Positions 7,640 through 16,566 of a stretch of DNA of 64,000 nt are shown piece by piece. The translations under genes and the position numbers were made by a program. This DNA is from Marinobacter sp. CHS3-4 (GTDB lineage: Bacteria; Pseudomonadota; Gammaproteobacteria; Pseudomonadales; Oleiphilaceae), in the NCBI RefSeq assembly GCF_030053415.1, contig NZ_JASGBJ010000001.1:806001-870000 (forward strand), read 5' to 3'. Numbering within the stretch: position 1 is the first letter of the stretch; every line of letters starts with the position of its first letter. The notes below the pieces were generated by a model. It was not told the origin of the DNA and did no database searches. It was given only the letters and a program-made list of their open reading frames with translations.

Positions 7640-9016
7640 ATGACGGACTTTCGCACAGAGAAAGACAGCCTTGGCGAGGTACATGTACCCGCAAATGCAC
7701 TGTGGGGTGCGCAGACCCAGCGCGCCGTGAATAATTTTCCCGTCAGCGGCTTGCCAATGCCTCCTGCCTTTATTGCAGCGGTCGTCAGAATCAAACAGGC
7801 GGCCGCTGACGCCAATGCCAGTCTTGGATTGCTGGATGTGCCGCAACGCGATGCCATCAGTGAGGTCGGGGATCGCATCATTGCCGGTGAATTCAACGAC
7901 CAGTTTCCAGTGGATCGTTACCAGACCGGGTCTGGCACCAGCACCAACATGAACGTCAACGAGGTGATCTCCGCGCTGGCCAAGCAGGACGGCGTAGACG
8001 TGAACCCCAACGATCACGTCAATATGAGCCAGAGTTCCAATGATGTGATCCCGACGGCCATTCATGTCAGTGCCATAGCGGGTGTCCAGGAGCGCCTGCT
8101 GCCCGCACTGACCCACCTTTGTGGCGTGATTTACGAGCGTGAAGGGCTGTTCGGCGAACAGGTGAAAACCGGGCGAACCCATTTGATGGACGCCATGCCT
8201 GTGACTCTGGGTCAGGAACTGCGAACCTGGCGGGAACAGTTGCTGGCGGTGGAAAAGCGACTGGACAGCGCGACCGATGAATTACTGGCCCTGCCCCAGG
8301 GTGGTACTGCGGTTGGCACCGGCGTCAACGCGCCAGAGGAATTTGCGCCACAGTTCGTAAAGTATCTGAAAGAGAAAACGGGCTACAGTTTCCAATCGCT
8401 GGACCACAAATTTGTTGGTCAGAGCGCCATTGATGGGCCTGTGAATCTGTCATCCCAGCTTCGCGGGCTGGCCATGGTGCTGACCAAGATTGCCAACGAC
8501 CTGCGCTGGATGAACAGTGGCCCGATTCACGGATTGGCTGAAATCAGCCTGCCTGCCCTGCAGCCGGGTAGCAGTATTATGCCGGGCAAAGTGAACCCGG
8601 TAATTCCTGAGTCTGTCGCCATGGCCAGCGCCCAGGTGATGGGTCTGGACAGCACCAACGCGATCGCTGGTCAGTCCGGGAATTTTCAGCTCAATGTGAT
8701 GCTGCCTCTGGTGGGCAGCAATCTGTTGGACATGATCGAGCTGTTGGGCAATGCCATGAATATGCTGGCAGACAAGGCGATTCGGGACTTCACCGTGAAT
8801 GCCGATAATCTAAATGCAGGTGTTGGCAAGAACCCGGTGCTGGTAACGGCACTGAATCCGGAAATTGGTTACGCCCTGGCTTCGGACATCGCGAAAGAAG
8901 CCTATAAAACCGGGCGACCGGTGATTGATGTGGCCGAAGAGCGAAGTGGCCTGAGCCGTGCAAGACTCGAAGAACTGATGGACCCATTGAAACTCACTCG
9001 TGGCGGAATGACCTGA
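7640..9016 (+). CDS. fumC: Fumarate hydratase class II
   Basis: A 458-residue class II fumarase, the oxygen-stable, iron-free enzyme of the TCA cycle that interconverts fumarate and malate in the cytoplasm. It has the superfamily signature GSSIMPGKVNPV (roughly residue 315), the TGSGTSTNMNVNEV segment and the GRTHLMDAMPV catalytic His segment, and matches the usual length of about 460. I place the start at 7640 because GGAGG ends five bases before this ATG; an upstream in-frame ATG at 7607 has no such site and would add an unconserved N-terminus. A class II enzyme suits an aerobic marine bacterium and pairs functionally with the mqo gene at 14931. It is followed three bases later by chrA. Confidence 0.96.
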   Translation: MTDFRTEKDSLGEVHVPANALWGAQTQRAVNNFPVSGLPMPPAFIAAVVRIKQAAADANASLGLLDVPQRDAISEVGDRIIAGEFNDQFPVDRYQTGSGTSTNMNVNEVISALAKQDGVDVNPNDHVNMSQSSNDVIPTAIHVSAIAGVQERLLPALTHLCGVIYEREGLFGEQVKTGRTHLMDAMPVTLGQELRTWREQLLAVEKRLDSATDELLALPQGGTAVGTGVNAPEEFAPQFVKYLKEKTGYSFQSLDHKFVGQSAIDGPVNLSSQLRGLAMVLTKIANDLRWMNSGPIHGLAEISLPALQPGSSIMPGKVNPVIPESVAMASAQVMGLDSTNAIAGQSGNFQLNVMLPLVGSNLLDMIELLGNAMNMLADKAIRDFTVNADNLNAGVGKNPVLVTALNPEIGYALASDIAKEAYKTGRPVIDVAEERSGLSRARLEELMDPLKLTRGGMT

Positions 9017-9019
9017 TCG

Positions 9020-10213
9020 ATGAGCCAGGCTGACGAGCAATTCAGGGAAGCAGGTTCGGCCTGGTCGGTTTTTTTGCTGTTTCTGCGTATGGGGCTGACG
9101 TCGTTTGGCGGGCCGGTAGCGCACCTGGGCTTCTTTCACGATGAGTTTGTGCAGCGCCGTCGGTGGTTGACGGAGCAGGCCTACGCTGAGTTGGTGGCAC
9201 TGAACCAGTTACTGCCGGGCCCGGCGTCCAGTCAGGTTGGGCTGGCGCTGGGCTATCTGCGTGGCGGGTATGCCGGGGCGATGGCGGCCTGGTTGGGGTT
9301 TACTTTGCCTTCGGCGGTGATTATGGCGCTGTTCGCATCCGGGCTTGCGCTCTGGCCAGAAGCCAGCGCCGGCGGCTGGGTGGTCGGGCTGAAACTGTTC
9401 GTGGTTGCTGTGGTGGCCCAGGCCGTCTGGCAGATGGGCACAAAACTTTGCCCCGATGGCTCGCGGCGAGCGGTTGCATTGGTGGTGGCAGCGTTGCTGC
9501 TGGTGGCTGGCAGTCTGTGGATGCAGGCGCTCGCGCTGGTCTTGGCAGGGGTTGCAGGTGCACAGCTGAAGTTGGGTAGCGACACATCGGATCAGCGCAC
9601 AGCCGATCTGGATTTGCCCCTGAAAACCCGCAAACCAATGATATTTTTTGGGGTTTTTCTGGGGTTGCTTGCATTGACCATTGGGCCGTGGAGCGACGGA
9701 TCGATGTCGTCACTGGCGGCCGAGCTATACCGCGCCGGTGCCCTGGTGTTCGGTGGCGGGCATGTGGTGCTGCCCTGGTTGGAAGAGGGCTTTGTGGCCT
9801 CAGGATCAATGCCTGCTGATACCTTCCTGGCGGGCTATGGTGCGGCACAGGCCATGCCGGGTCCCCTGTTCAGCTTTTCGGCGTTTTTAGGCGGTGTGCA
9901 GAATGGCTGGATGGGTTCTGCCGTCGCGGTCGTTGCCGTGTTTCTACCAGGAACTCTGCTGGTGTTTGCAGGTCTGCCCCTATGGCACTATGTGCGCAGA
10001 CACGAACAGGCCCGTAACGCGCTGGCGGGGGTCAACGCCGGTGTCGTCGGCCTGCTGCTGTCGGCCCTGTACGATCCGGTGTGGACGTCTGCCATCACAT
10101 CGTCTGCGTCGGTGGGTTTTGTGCTGTTGGTCTGGATGGCGCTGACCATCTGGAAAGTGCCGGTGTGGCTGCTGGCAATCCTGAGCGGCCTGTTTGGCCT
10201 GTTAGTATTCTGA
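9020..10213 (+). CDS. chrA: Chromate transporter (CHR family, two-domain)
   Basis: A 397-residue inner membrane protein made of two related halves, each with an FGGP/FGGG-containing motif (LTSFGGPVAHLGFFHDEFV near residue 28; VFGGGHVVLPWLEEGFV near residue 245) and LNQLLPGPASSQVGLALG or AMPGPLFSFSAFLG following, as in long-chain CHR transporters. ChrA exports chromate from the cytoplasm, driven by the membrane potential; some family members may handle other oxyanions such as sulfate. It starts three bases after fumC, so it is probably cotranscribed. No chrB regulator is nearby. Family call is firm; chromate as substrate is from family knowledge. Confidence 0.9.
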   Translation: MSQADEQFREAGSAWSVFLLFLRMGLTSFGGPVAHLGFFHDEFVQRRRWLTEQAYAELVALNQLLPGPASSQVGLALGYLRGGYAGAMAAWLGFTLPSAVIMALFASGLALWPEASAGGWVVGLKLFVVAVVAQAVWQMGTKLCPDGSRRAVALVVAALLLVAGSLWMQALALVLAGVAGAQLKLGSDTSDQRTADLDLPLKTRKPMIFFGVFLGLLALTIGPWSDGSMSSLAAELYRAGALVFGGGHVVLPWLEEGFVASGSMPADTFLAGYGAAQAMPGPLFSFSAFLGGVQNGWMGSAVAVVAVFLPGTLLVFAGLPLWHYVRRHEQARNALAGVNAGVVGLLLSALYDPVWTSAITSSASVGFVLLVWMALTIWKVPVWLLAILSGLFGLLVF

Positions 10214-10233
10214 TCAAATAACCAGAGGTGGCT

Positions 10234-10875
10234 ATGGCAACGTCTTGTGATATACCCGGAATGAATGTCCCAGTGAGTCGCTTTCCCGATCCGGAGCATG
10301 ACCTGACGGATCAGTCCGGCGAGCAGCGCGCGGTTCTGGGCGGGGGCTGTTTCTGGTGTGTCGAAGCGGTTTTCCTGGCCGTCGACGGGGTGACTGGTGT
10401 GGTCTCCGGCTATGCGGGTGGATCCCCGGAAACGGCGAACTACCGCGACGTCTGTTCCGGCCAGACCGGCCATGCCGAAGTGGTGGAAGTCAGCTATGAC
10501 CCGGCGAAAGTGAGCTTTGGTGAGCTGCTGAAGATCTTTTTCTCGGTGGCCCATGACCCCACGCAATTGAACCGTCAAGGCAATGATCGTGGCACCCAGT
10601 ACAGGTCGGTGGTGTTTTACGAAACCGAAGACAAAAGGCGGGTGGCTGAACACTATCTGGCCCTGCTTAATGACGCGGGCGTATACAAGGAGCCTCTGGT
10701 GACGACGCTGGAGCCCTTAACGAGTTTTCACCCGGCCGAGTCCTATCACCAGAACTTTGCGGCCAAGAACCCTTATCAACCTTACGTGATGGCTATAGCT
10801 GCACCGAAGATGGAAAAACTGGCGAATAACTTCCCGGATCGCCTGAAACCCGAATACGACGACAACAACACTTGA
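10234..10875 (+). CDS. msrA: Peptide-methionine (S)-S-oxide reductase MsrA
   Basis: A 213-residue cytoplasmic repair enzyme that reduces the S epimer of methionine sulfoxide in proteins and as free amino acid. The catalytic motif [12 protein letters not shown] (near residue 33) is intact, followed by the conserved [28 protein letters not shown] segment in parts, and [29 protein letters not shown] ends five bases before the ATG at 10234, which I prefer over the GTG six bases upstream. The gene ends just before msrB, so both epimers are handled by one transcription unit, next to a sulfite-oxidising system on the other strand. Confidence 0.96.
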   Translation: MATSCDIPGMNVPVSRFPDPEHDLTDQSGEQRAVLGGGCFWCVEAVFLAVDGVTGVVSGYAGGSPETANYRDVCSGQTGHAEVVEVSYDPAKVSFGELLKIFFSVAHDPTQLNRQGNDRGTQYRSVVFYETEDKRRVAEHYLALLNDAGVYKEPLVTTLEPLTSFHPAESYHQNFAAKNPYQPYVMAIAAPKMEKLANNFPDRLKPEYDDNNT

Positions 10876-10883
10876 GGCCCCTT

Positions 10884-11309
10884 ATGACTACCTCTGCAGC
10901 CGGATATGACCTGGCACCATTGACCCAGGACCAGATCAATGAAAAAGCGGCCCATTTAACCGATGAAGAGCGCCGGGTGCTTCTGGATCACGGCACCGAG
11001 CGGCCTTTCTGCGGCACCTTGCTGGACAATAAAAAAGCCGGCGTCTACGACTGTCGCCTGTGCGATCTACCGTTGTTCAGTTCGGATTCCAAATTTGAGT
11101 CGGGCACCGGATGGCCTAGTTTTTTCCAGCCGTTTGATCCGGACCATATTCGTTACATTGAGGACAAGAGTCTGGGAATGGTGCGCACTGAAGTCCGCTG
11201 CCCTCGGTGCGACAGTCATCTGGGGCACGTTTTCCCCGACGGACCGCCCCCGACAGGACAGCGGTATTGCCTGAACTCGGTAGCGATGACCTTTCGAGAA
11301 ACCGGGTAA
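10884..11309 (+). CDS. msrB: Peptide-methionine (R)-S-oxide reductase MsrB
   Basis: A 141-residue partner of MsrA that reduces the R epimer of methionine sulfoxide. It shows two zinc-binding CxxC pairs (CRLC and CPRC), the SGTGWPSF segment and the catalytic Cys in RYCLNSVAM. The ATG at 10884 follows GAGG by six bases; a TTG at 10872 would overlap the msrA stop and lacks conserved sequence. It faces the sulfite dehydrogenase genes tail to tail, with 11 bases between the stops. Confidence 0.96.
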   Translation: MTTSAAGYDLAPLTQDQINEKAAHLTDEERRVLLDHGTERPFCGTLLDNKKAGVYDCRLCDLPLFSSDSKFESGTGWPSFFQPFDPDHIRYIEDKSLGMVRTEVRCPRCDSHLGHVFPDGPPPTGQRYCLNSVAMTFRETG

Positions 11310-11320
11310 CCTACGGCGGG

Positions 11321-11638
11321 CTACTTCCCCCCGCCGGTTACTTTGGCAACGTAGTGGGCGACGGCGTTGATATCATCTGAGGACAATGAGTCCTGGAAGG
11401 ATGGCATGACACCGACACCGCTGCTCACCGCCGCCTTCACCTGTTTCATGCTGGGAGCAAGCTCGTCCAGGTTCGGGCCAATCTGCCCGGCAGATCCGGC
11501 ATCTGCCAGGGTGTGGCACACAGAGCAGGCCGGCTTGGCCTCCATAAACACTTTTTTGCCTTTCTCAAACGTCGCATCTGCTGCAGCGACGTGAGAGAAC
11601 ATCAGGGCGGTCAGGCCGACGATTGCAGCGAGCTTCAT
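11321..11638 (-). CDS. sorB: Small c-type cytochrome, likely electron acceptor of the sulfite dehydrogenase
   Basis: A 105-residue exported monoheme cytochrome. It has a signal peptide (cleavage likely after VAA near residue 19), one CSVCH heme-binding motif and a downstream Met (GVMPSF) as probable sixth ligand. The size and order behind a SorA-type molybdoenzyme match the SorAB sulfite dehydrogenase, in which SorB takes electrons from sulfite oxidation in the periplasm and passes them to the respiratory chain. The gap to sorA is 28 bases and carries AGGA before the ATG. The sorB name rests on this position; on its own it is only a class I cytochrome c. Confidence 0.8.
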   Translation of the reverse strand: MKLAAIVGLTALMFSHVAAADATFEKGKKVFMEAKPACSVCHTLADAGSAGQIGPNLDELAPSMKQVKAAVSSGVGVMPSFQDSLSSDDINAVAHYVAKVTGGGK

Positions 11639-11666
11639 TCAGTCAATTCCTGTTCTGTGAGACAGC

Positions 11667-12887
11667 TTAACCCACCTGGACGGTCACACCGTGGTCGTCC
11701 CAGCCGTTATGACCATAGCCCCGTTCGTTGTCGATCCGGCCTTTAGGCTGGATTTCGCCGTCCACATCGGTTGCACGGCTGACAATACGGAACTCACCTG
11801 CCGAAAGGTCGGCTGCCATAACGAAGGGTCGCCAGGCATATGGACCCAGGTCGGGTCCCAGGAATCTGGCCATTTTCCAGCTGTTTCCCCCGTCTACGGA
11901 TACCTCCACCTGCTTGACGGATTTGGCTCCGCCAAATGCGACCCCGTAGATCATGACGCGGCCTGATTTTGCGGTTTCCAACGGCGCTGTGACCCAGGAT
12001 TTCACGTTCATTTCCCACATGGAGGGCTGATCCGGGTCGCCTTTCTTGCCCACTTCCCTGATCCGGTAGCTGGTCGCCTGGATCTTGGCGTCGGTCTGGT
12101 TTTCGGTCAGAGCGACTTTCTTGACGTACTTAACGTTGTTCACACCGTAAAAGCCGGGAACCACCATTCTGAGGGGCCCGCCATGAGTCAGGGGCAGGTC
12201 TTCATCGTTCATGGACCAGGCCAGCATGGCACCTTCCAGGGCGCGGGTGGGTACCGAACGCTCGATCATGACTTTTTTCGGGTCCAGGCCATCCGGAAGC
12301 ATCTCACCACCGGTGCTGGTGACGTATTTGACGCCGGATTTCATTCCGCCGAGCGCCTCAATTACGGTTTTCACCGGAACACCGGTCCACATGACACAGC
12401 CGGCGGCACCGACAGACCACTGGCTGCCGCCCGCGCCATGCGGGAAGAAAGCGCGACCATTGCCCGAGCACTGAAGTACGGACGCGGTAGAGACAACCCC
12501 CATTTCCTTCAGTTCTCCGAGGGTCAGGGTGCGGGGGTTGTTGACGCCCTCGAAAGTAACTTCCCAGGCATCGCGGTCGGCGACGTAGCTTTCACTGGGC
12601 TGCGGCAGATTGTTACGTATGAAGAGGCGGTCACTCGGCGTGATGACGCCACTGCCGATCGCGCCGCGCTTCGTTTCCATGGTATTGGCGCTGTGGATGA
12701 TTAACGCGTTCTGCTCTTTCCAGGCCGCGTAGTCCGGCAAGGAGGATGGCGCATCTGCTCGTGCCAACGGAGTGAACCCCAGCAGGCTGACAGCCGCCAT
12801 GGCACCTGCACTGCCAAGCAACAACTGGCGACGGCTCGGGTTTTCAGGAAGTGTGTTTAACGTTTTGGGGATTTGTTGGGCTGGCAT
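11667..12887 (-). CDS. sorA: Molybdopterin-dependent sulfite dehydrogenase catalytic subunit (SorA type)
   Basis: A 406-residue protein of the sulfite oxidase family. Arg19-Arg20 followed by QLLLGSAGAMAAVSLLGF form a Tat signal, as expected for export of a folded cofactor-bearing enzyme. Cys140 in VLQCSGNGRAFFPHG is the molybdenum ligand. The C-terminal third is the Ig-like dimerisation domain (VKQVEVSVDGGNSWKMARF, then the YAWRPF segment). It probably oxidises sulfite to sulfate in the periplasm and donates electrons to the cytochrome encoded downstream. AAGGAA precedes the ATG by six bases. A general SoxCD-like or MsrP-like role is less likely given length and the partner cytochrome. Confidence 0.88.
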   Translation of the reverse strand: MPAQQIPKTLNTLPENPSRRQLLLGSAGAMAAVSLLGFTPLARADAPSSLPDYAAWKEQNALIIHSANTMETKRGAIGSGVITPSDRLFIRNNLPQPSESYVADRDAWEVTFEGVNNPRTLTLGELKEMGVVSTASVLQCSGNGRAFFPHGAGGSQWSVGAAGCVMWTGVPVKTVIEALGGMKSGVKYVTSTGGEMLPDGLDPKKVMIERSVPTRALEGAMLAWSMNDEDLPLTHGGPLRMVVPGFYGVNNVKYVKKVALTENQTDAKIQATSYRIREVGKKGDPDQPSMWEMNVKSWVTAPLETAKSGRVMIYGVAFGGAKSVKQVEVSVDGGNSWKMARFLGPDLGPYAWRPFVMAADLSAGEFRIVSRATDVDGEIQPKGRIDNERGYGHNGWDDHGVTVQVG

Positions 12888-12988
12888 TGGTTATTCCTTG
12901 TTTTTTTATTCCTCCCACAGCAATAGTCTGTGATCAAAAATTGTGCAATGTACTTTTGTCTGGTTTTCTACGGTGGGTGGGCAAAGGC

Positions 12989-12994
12989 TATAAT
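12989..12994 (+). promoter_or_regulatory. -10 element (TATAAT) upstream of the acyltransferase
   Basis: A perfect TATAAT 38 bases before the ATG at 13032, in the gap divergent to sorA. The matching -35 is poor. Transcription from here would begin near 13001, downstream of an in-frame ATG at 12930, which argues for the later start codon. Confidence 0.45.
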
Positions 12995-13031
12995 TGGCGC
13001 AGCTTTCGCGTTAATGCCAATTGGAAATATC

Positions 13032-13796
13032 ATGATCCGCCTTAATACCAATCCACTGCGCGAGTCGGCCACGATTCTCAGACGCGCTGGTGTCATCATG
13101 GGAACCGTGGGGCTGACTGCGCTTTACTCGGCCGTTATGTTGCTGCGCGCCCTGTTCGGTCGCCTCGACCGCCGCATGGTGGATAAATACTGTCGTGAGT
13201 GGTCGGCGGCACTGTTGCGGCTGGTTCGTGTCAGCCTGACCGTAAGGGGAGAGGTGCCCGATTTCAGTGACGGTCGGCGGTATATCATCATGTGCACCCA
13301 TGCCAGCCATTACGATATCCCGGTGACCTTTGTGTCCTTGCCAGGTTCGATCCGCATGCTGGCCAAAAAGGAACTGTTCAAGATTCCCCTGTTGGGCCAG
13401 GCGATGCGGGCAGGGGAATTTCCCTCGATTGATCGTTCCAGCCAGGCTCAGGCTCGTCAGGATCTGCGCAAAGCGAAGGAAATGATGGAAAGCGGCATTG
13501 TGCTCTGGGCGGCTCCGGAAGGGACCCGATCTCCAGATGGAAATCTACTGCCGTTCAAAAAGGGTTGCTTTCATCTGGCGCTGGACACCGAAGCAGTGAT
13601 TCTGCCTGTCGCCATCCGTGGTATTCAGCGGGTGCTGCCTGCCAGAACCATGCACATCAATCTGGGGCAGTTGGTTGAGATGCGTGTGGGCAAGCCCATT
13701 GATACCGTTGGTAAAACCAAAGAAGACCTGGCAGAGGTTATGACCAGCGTGCGATCCGCGATGGAGGAACTGCTGGGTAACGGTGAGCCGGAATAG
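13032..13796 (+). CDS. 1-acyl-sn-glycerol-3-phosphate acyltransferase (PlsC family)
   Basis: A 254-residue lysophospholipid acyltransferase that adds the second acyl chain in phospholipid synthesis at the inner membrane. The catalytic HASHYD (H-x4-D) and the PEGTRS motif are present, with a hydrophobic N-terminal segment around residues 16-40. I place the start at 13032 because a TATAAT lies at 12989-12994 and the extra N-terminus from 12930 is not family-like. It stands alone between sorA (divergent) and the exchanger (convergent). Which acyl-glycerol substrate it prefers cannot be told; several PlsC paralogues usually exist per genome. Confidence 0.88.
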   Translation: MIRLNTNPLRESATILRRAGVIMGTVGLTALYSAVMLLRALFGRLDRRMVDKYCREWSAALLRLVRVSLTVRGEVPDFSDGRRYIIMCTHASHYDIPVTFVSLPGSIRMLAKKELFKIPLLGQAMRAGEFPSIDRSSQAQARQDLRKAKEMMESGIVLWAAPEGTRSPDGNLLPFKKGCFHLALDTEAVILPVAIRGIQRVLPARTMHINLGQLVEMRVGKPIDTVGKTKEDLAEVMTSVRSAMEELLGNGEPE

Positions 13797-13814
13797 CCCC
13801 GGCTATCGCCGTCG

Positions 13815-14786
13815 CTAGCCCGCCAGTGTCGACATCAGATAGCCGGCATACCCCACATAGGCTGCAACCAGAATCGCCCCGTCGCGGCGGCTGATTTCCC
13901 TGGATTTTCCACTTAGCCCGAAGCCCATCAGCAGCAAGGTAAGGGTCAGCGCCATCATCACTGTCCAATCTCGGTACAGCACTTCTGGATCAACCGACAG
14001 AGGATGAATGCTGGCGGCCAGGCCAACCACTGCCAGAGTATTGAAAATGCCTGAGCCCATGATGTTGCCCAGAATCAGATCGTGCTCGTTCTTTTTCACC
14101 GCCGCCAATGCGGAGGCAAGCTCTGGCAGCGAGGTGCCTATGGCGACAATCGTCAGGCCGATGATCAGGTCACTGACGCCCAGGCTCTGGGCGATGAACA
14201 CCGCTCCCCAGACCAGCATCCGGGAACTCACCAACAGCAATATAAGCCCCACCACCAGCCACATCAGTGCTTTGTTGAGAGACATGGGGTGTTCGATCAG
14301 CTCAGCGTCTGCGTCGCCGCCTAGCGTGTCGCCTTTGCCTCGAATGCCCTGATAGATGGACCAGCCCATTACCCCGGCGAAGACAATCAATAACAGCCAG
14401 CCATCCAGCTGGCTGAGCTCGCCATCGATCAACTGGGCGCCGGCAAAGACCGTCAGTGCAATCAGCAGGGGAATCTCTTTGCGCAGGATTTGTGAATGGA
14501 CGGTTATTGGGGCAATCAATGCTGTTACGCCCACAATCACTGCGATATTGGTGATGTTCGAGCCATAAGCATTACCGAGGGCCAGGCCAGGATTTCCATC
14601 CAGTGCTGCCATCGCTGATACCGCCAACTCCGGTGCTGATGTACCAAACCCGATGATGACCATGCCGATAAGCAACGATGGCATGCCCAGGTGTTTGGCG
14701 GTGGCGGCAGCGCCTTCAATGAAACGGTCTGCACTCCAGACCAGAAGGATCAGGCCGGCGAGAATAGCGAGACTGGCCAATAGCAT
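13815..14786 (-). CDS. Calcium/sodium antiporter (CaCA family, YrbG-like)
   Basis: A 323-residue inner membrane protein with about ten helices arranged as two inverted halves. Each half has the ion-binding alpha repeat: GMVIIGFGTSAPELAVS followed by LGNAYGSNITNI, and TIVAIGTSLPELASAL followed by LGNIMGSGIFN. These are the marks of bacterial cation/Ca2+ exchangers of the YrbG type. The stop lies 18 bases from the end of the acyltransferase gene on the other strand. Exchange of Ca2+ for Na+ or K+ is inferred from family. Confidence 0.9.
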   Translation of the reverse strand: MLLASLAILAGLILLVWSADRFIEGAAATAKHLGMPSLLIGMVIIGFGTSAPELAVSAMAALDGNPGLALGNAYGSNITNIAVIVGVTALIAPITVHSQILRKEIPLLIALTVFAGAQLIDGELSQLDGWLLLIVFAGVMGWSIYQGIRGKGDTLGGDADAELIEHPMSLNKALMWLVVGLILLLVSSRMLVWGAVFIAQSLGVSDLIIGLTIVAIGTSLPELASALAAVKKNEHDLILGNIMGSGIFNTLAVVGLAASIHPLSVDPEVLYRDWTVMMALTLTLLLMGFGLSGKSREISRRDGAILVAAYVGYAGYLMSTLAG

Positions 14787-14830
14787 AATTGCGCCTTGAG
14801 GGAGAATTCAGGAGGATGGATTCTAAACAT

Positions 14831-14861
14831 TTGACCCACTCACGGCCAGTGTCCGTACAAT
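14831..14861 (+). promoter_or_regulatory. Possible promoter for mqo
   Basis: TTGACC (14831-14836), 19-base spacer, TACAAT (14856-14861), about 70 bases before the mqo start. The hexamers are good; the spacer is two bases longer than optimal. Confidence 0.45.
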
Positions 14862-14930
14862 CTGGCTGTCACAGGTCTGCCCGCTGATCGTGGGTAGATA
14901 CAGGATTTTCGATCACTAGGATGAGTTTTA

Positions 14931-16421
14931 ATGGCCGTTAGACAGGCAGATGTAGTGCTGGTCGGCGGTGGCGTCATGAGCGCTACCCTCGGCATGATGC
15001 TCAGGCAACTGGATCCAGCCCTGGACATCGTCATGGTGGAGCGTCTTGACCACGTGGCCCATGAAAGCACGGACGGATGGAACAACGCAGGTACCGGCCA
15101 TGCCGGTTACTGCGAACTTAACTACACCCCGGAAACTGAGGATGGCGACGTCGCCATCGAGCGAGCGCTGCAGATCAACGCAGCCTTCGAAGTGTCGCTG
15201 CAGTTCTGGTCGCATCTGGTGGAACAGGGGGCGTTGCCCGAGCCCTCGTCGTTCATCAACCGCACGCCACACCAGAGCTTTGTATGGGGTGAAGAGAACG
15301 TTCAATACCTCAAAAAGCGCTACAAGAGGCTCAGCGCTCACCATTTGTTTCGCGACATGGAGTTCACCGAGTCACCGCGGCAACTGGAAGAATGGATGCC
15401 GCTGGTGGTGAAAAACCGTGACCCCATGGAACGCGTTGCAGCTACCCGTGTGAAACATGGGGCGGACGTTGATTTTGGTTCACTGACTCGCAGCATGGTC
15501 GAGCATCTGCAAAGCACGCCAAATTTCGAACTGATGCTCAACAGCCCCGTGAATTATCTGGCGCAGAAGGACAATGGTCGCTGGGAAGTGCGGGTCAAAA
15601 ATCAGAAAACTGGCGAGCCGCAGAAACTGGACGCCGGTTTCGTGTTTCTGGGCGCTGGCGGCGGCGCTTTGCCAATGCTTCAGAAATCCGGTATTGCAGA
15701 GTCGAAGGGATATGGCGGTTTCCCGGTCAGTGGTCAGTGGCTGGTTTGCCAGAAGCCGGAGATCGTGGCTCAGCATAATTCCAAGGTATATGGGAAGGCC
15801 CCGATCGGCGCGCCGCCGATGTCTGTGCCTCATCTGGATACCCGGATAATCAACGGTCAGCCCGCGCTTTTATTCGGGCCATTCGCCGGTTTCACCACTC
15901 GATTTCTGAAGCAAGGGTCGGTTTTCGACTTGTTCGGTTCCGTGCGTTCCAACAATTTAAGACCTATGCTTTCAGTTAGCCGCACAAATATGGATCTGAC
16001 CCGATACCTCATCGGCGAAGTGTTTCAGTCTCACAGTGAGCGTGTGGCATCACTGCGCAATTATTTCCCGGACGCCCGGGAAGAAGACTGGAAACTTCAA
16101 AACGCCGGCCAGAGGGTTCAGATCATCAAAAAGTCCCCCGGTGGAGGGGGTAAGCTGGAATTCGGCACGGAAATCGTGGCTGCAAAAGATGGTTCGCTGG
16201 CGGCACTGTTGGGGGCATCCCCGGGAGCTTCGACAGCGGCGCATGCCATGATCGATGTGATCGAGCGCTGTTTCGGTGATCGTATCAAGACACCGGAGTG
16301 GCAAAAGCGGATGAAAACCATGGTTGCGTCTTACGGGCAGTCCCTTGTCGATGATGAACAATTGCTCAAAAAAGTTCGTAAGTGGACGCTCTCGACGCTG
16401 GCATTGGGCTCATATTCTTAA
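14931..16421 (+). CDS. mqo: Malate:quinone oxidoreductase
   Basis: A 496-residue FAD-dependent peripheral membrane enzyme that oxidises malate to oxaloacetate and reduces quinone, the TCA step following fumarase. The FAD-binding VGGGVMSATLG segment lies at residues 11-21, followed by the family-specific VERLDHVAHESTDGWNNAGTGHAG in pieces, and the C-terminal GASPGASTA motif. The length matches the family (about 490-500). AGGA lies upstream of the ATG. Use of Mqo is common in Pseudomonas-like marine bacteria, often in addition to or replacing NAD-dependent malate dehydrogenase. Confidence 0.96.
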   Translation: MAVRQADVVLVGGGVMSATLGMMLRQLDPALDIVMVERLDHVAHESTDGWNNAGTGHAGYCELNYTPETEDGDVAIERALQINAAFEVSLQFWSHLVEQGALPEPSSFINRTPHQSFVWGEENVQYLKKRYKRLSAHHLFRDMEFTESPRQLEEWMPLVVKNRDPMERVAATRVKHGADVDFGSLTRSMVEHLQSTPNFELMLNSPVNYLAQKDNGRWEVRVKNQKTGEPQKLDAGFVFLGAGGGALPMLQKSGIAESKGYGGFPVSGQWLVCQKPEIVAQHNSKVYGKAPIGAPPMSVPHLDTRIINGQPALLFGPFAGFTTRFLKQGSVFDLFGSVRSNNLRPMLSVSRTNMDLTRYLIGEVFQSHSERVASLRNYFPDAREEDWKLQNAGQRVQIIKKSPGGGGKLEFGTEIVAAKDGSLAALLGASPGASTAAHAMIDVIERCFGDRIKTPEWQKRMKTMVASYGQSLVDDEQLLKKVRKWTLSTLALGSYS

Positions 16422-16566
16422 TCGTTCTAATGCGAAGCGGGGCACTGGCACTGGCGGCCTAACGAGCTTCCTGCCCCGTGCCTGCGCCGCTTGAAGTGAG
16501 CTGAATGTTTTGCCAATTGGGCTGAGCACGTTAGGTTTGATAAGAACATGCATCAAGGAGAAGCTA

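Noticed and set aside
16434..16496. An imperfect GC-rich hairpin after mqo
   Set aside because: AAGCGG...CCGCTT can pair but the stem has many mismatches and no T run, so neither a terminator nor a riboswitch can be supported.
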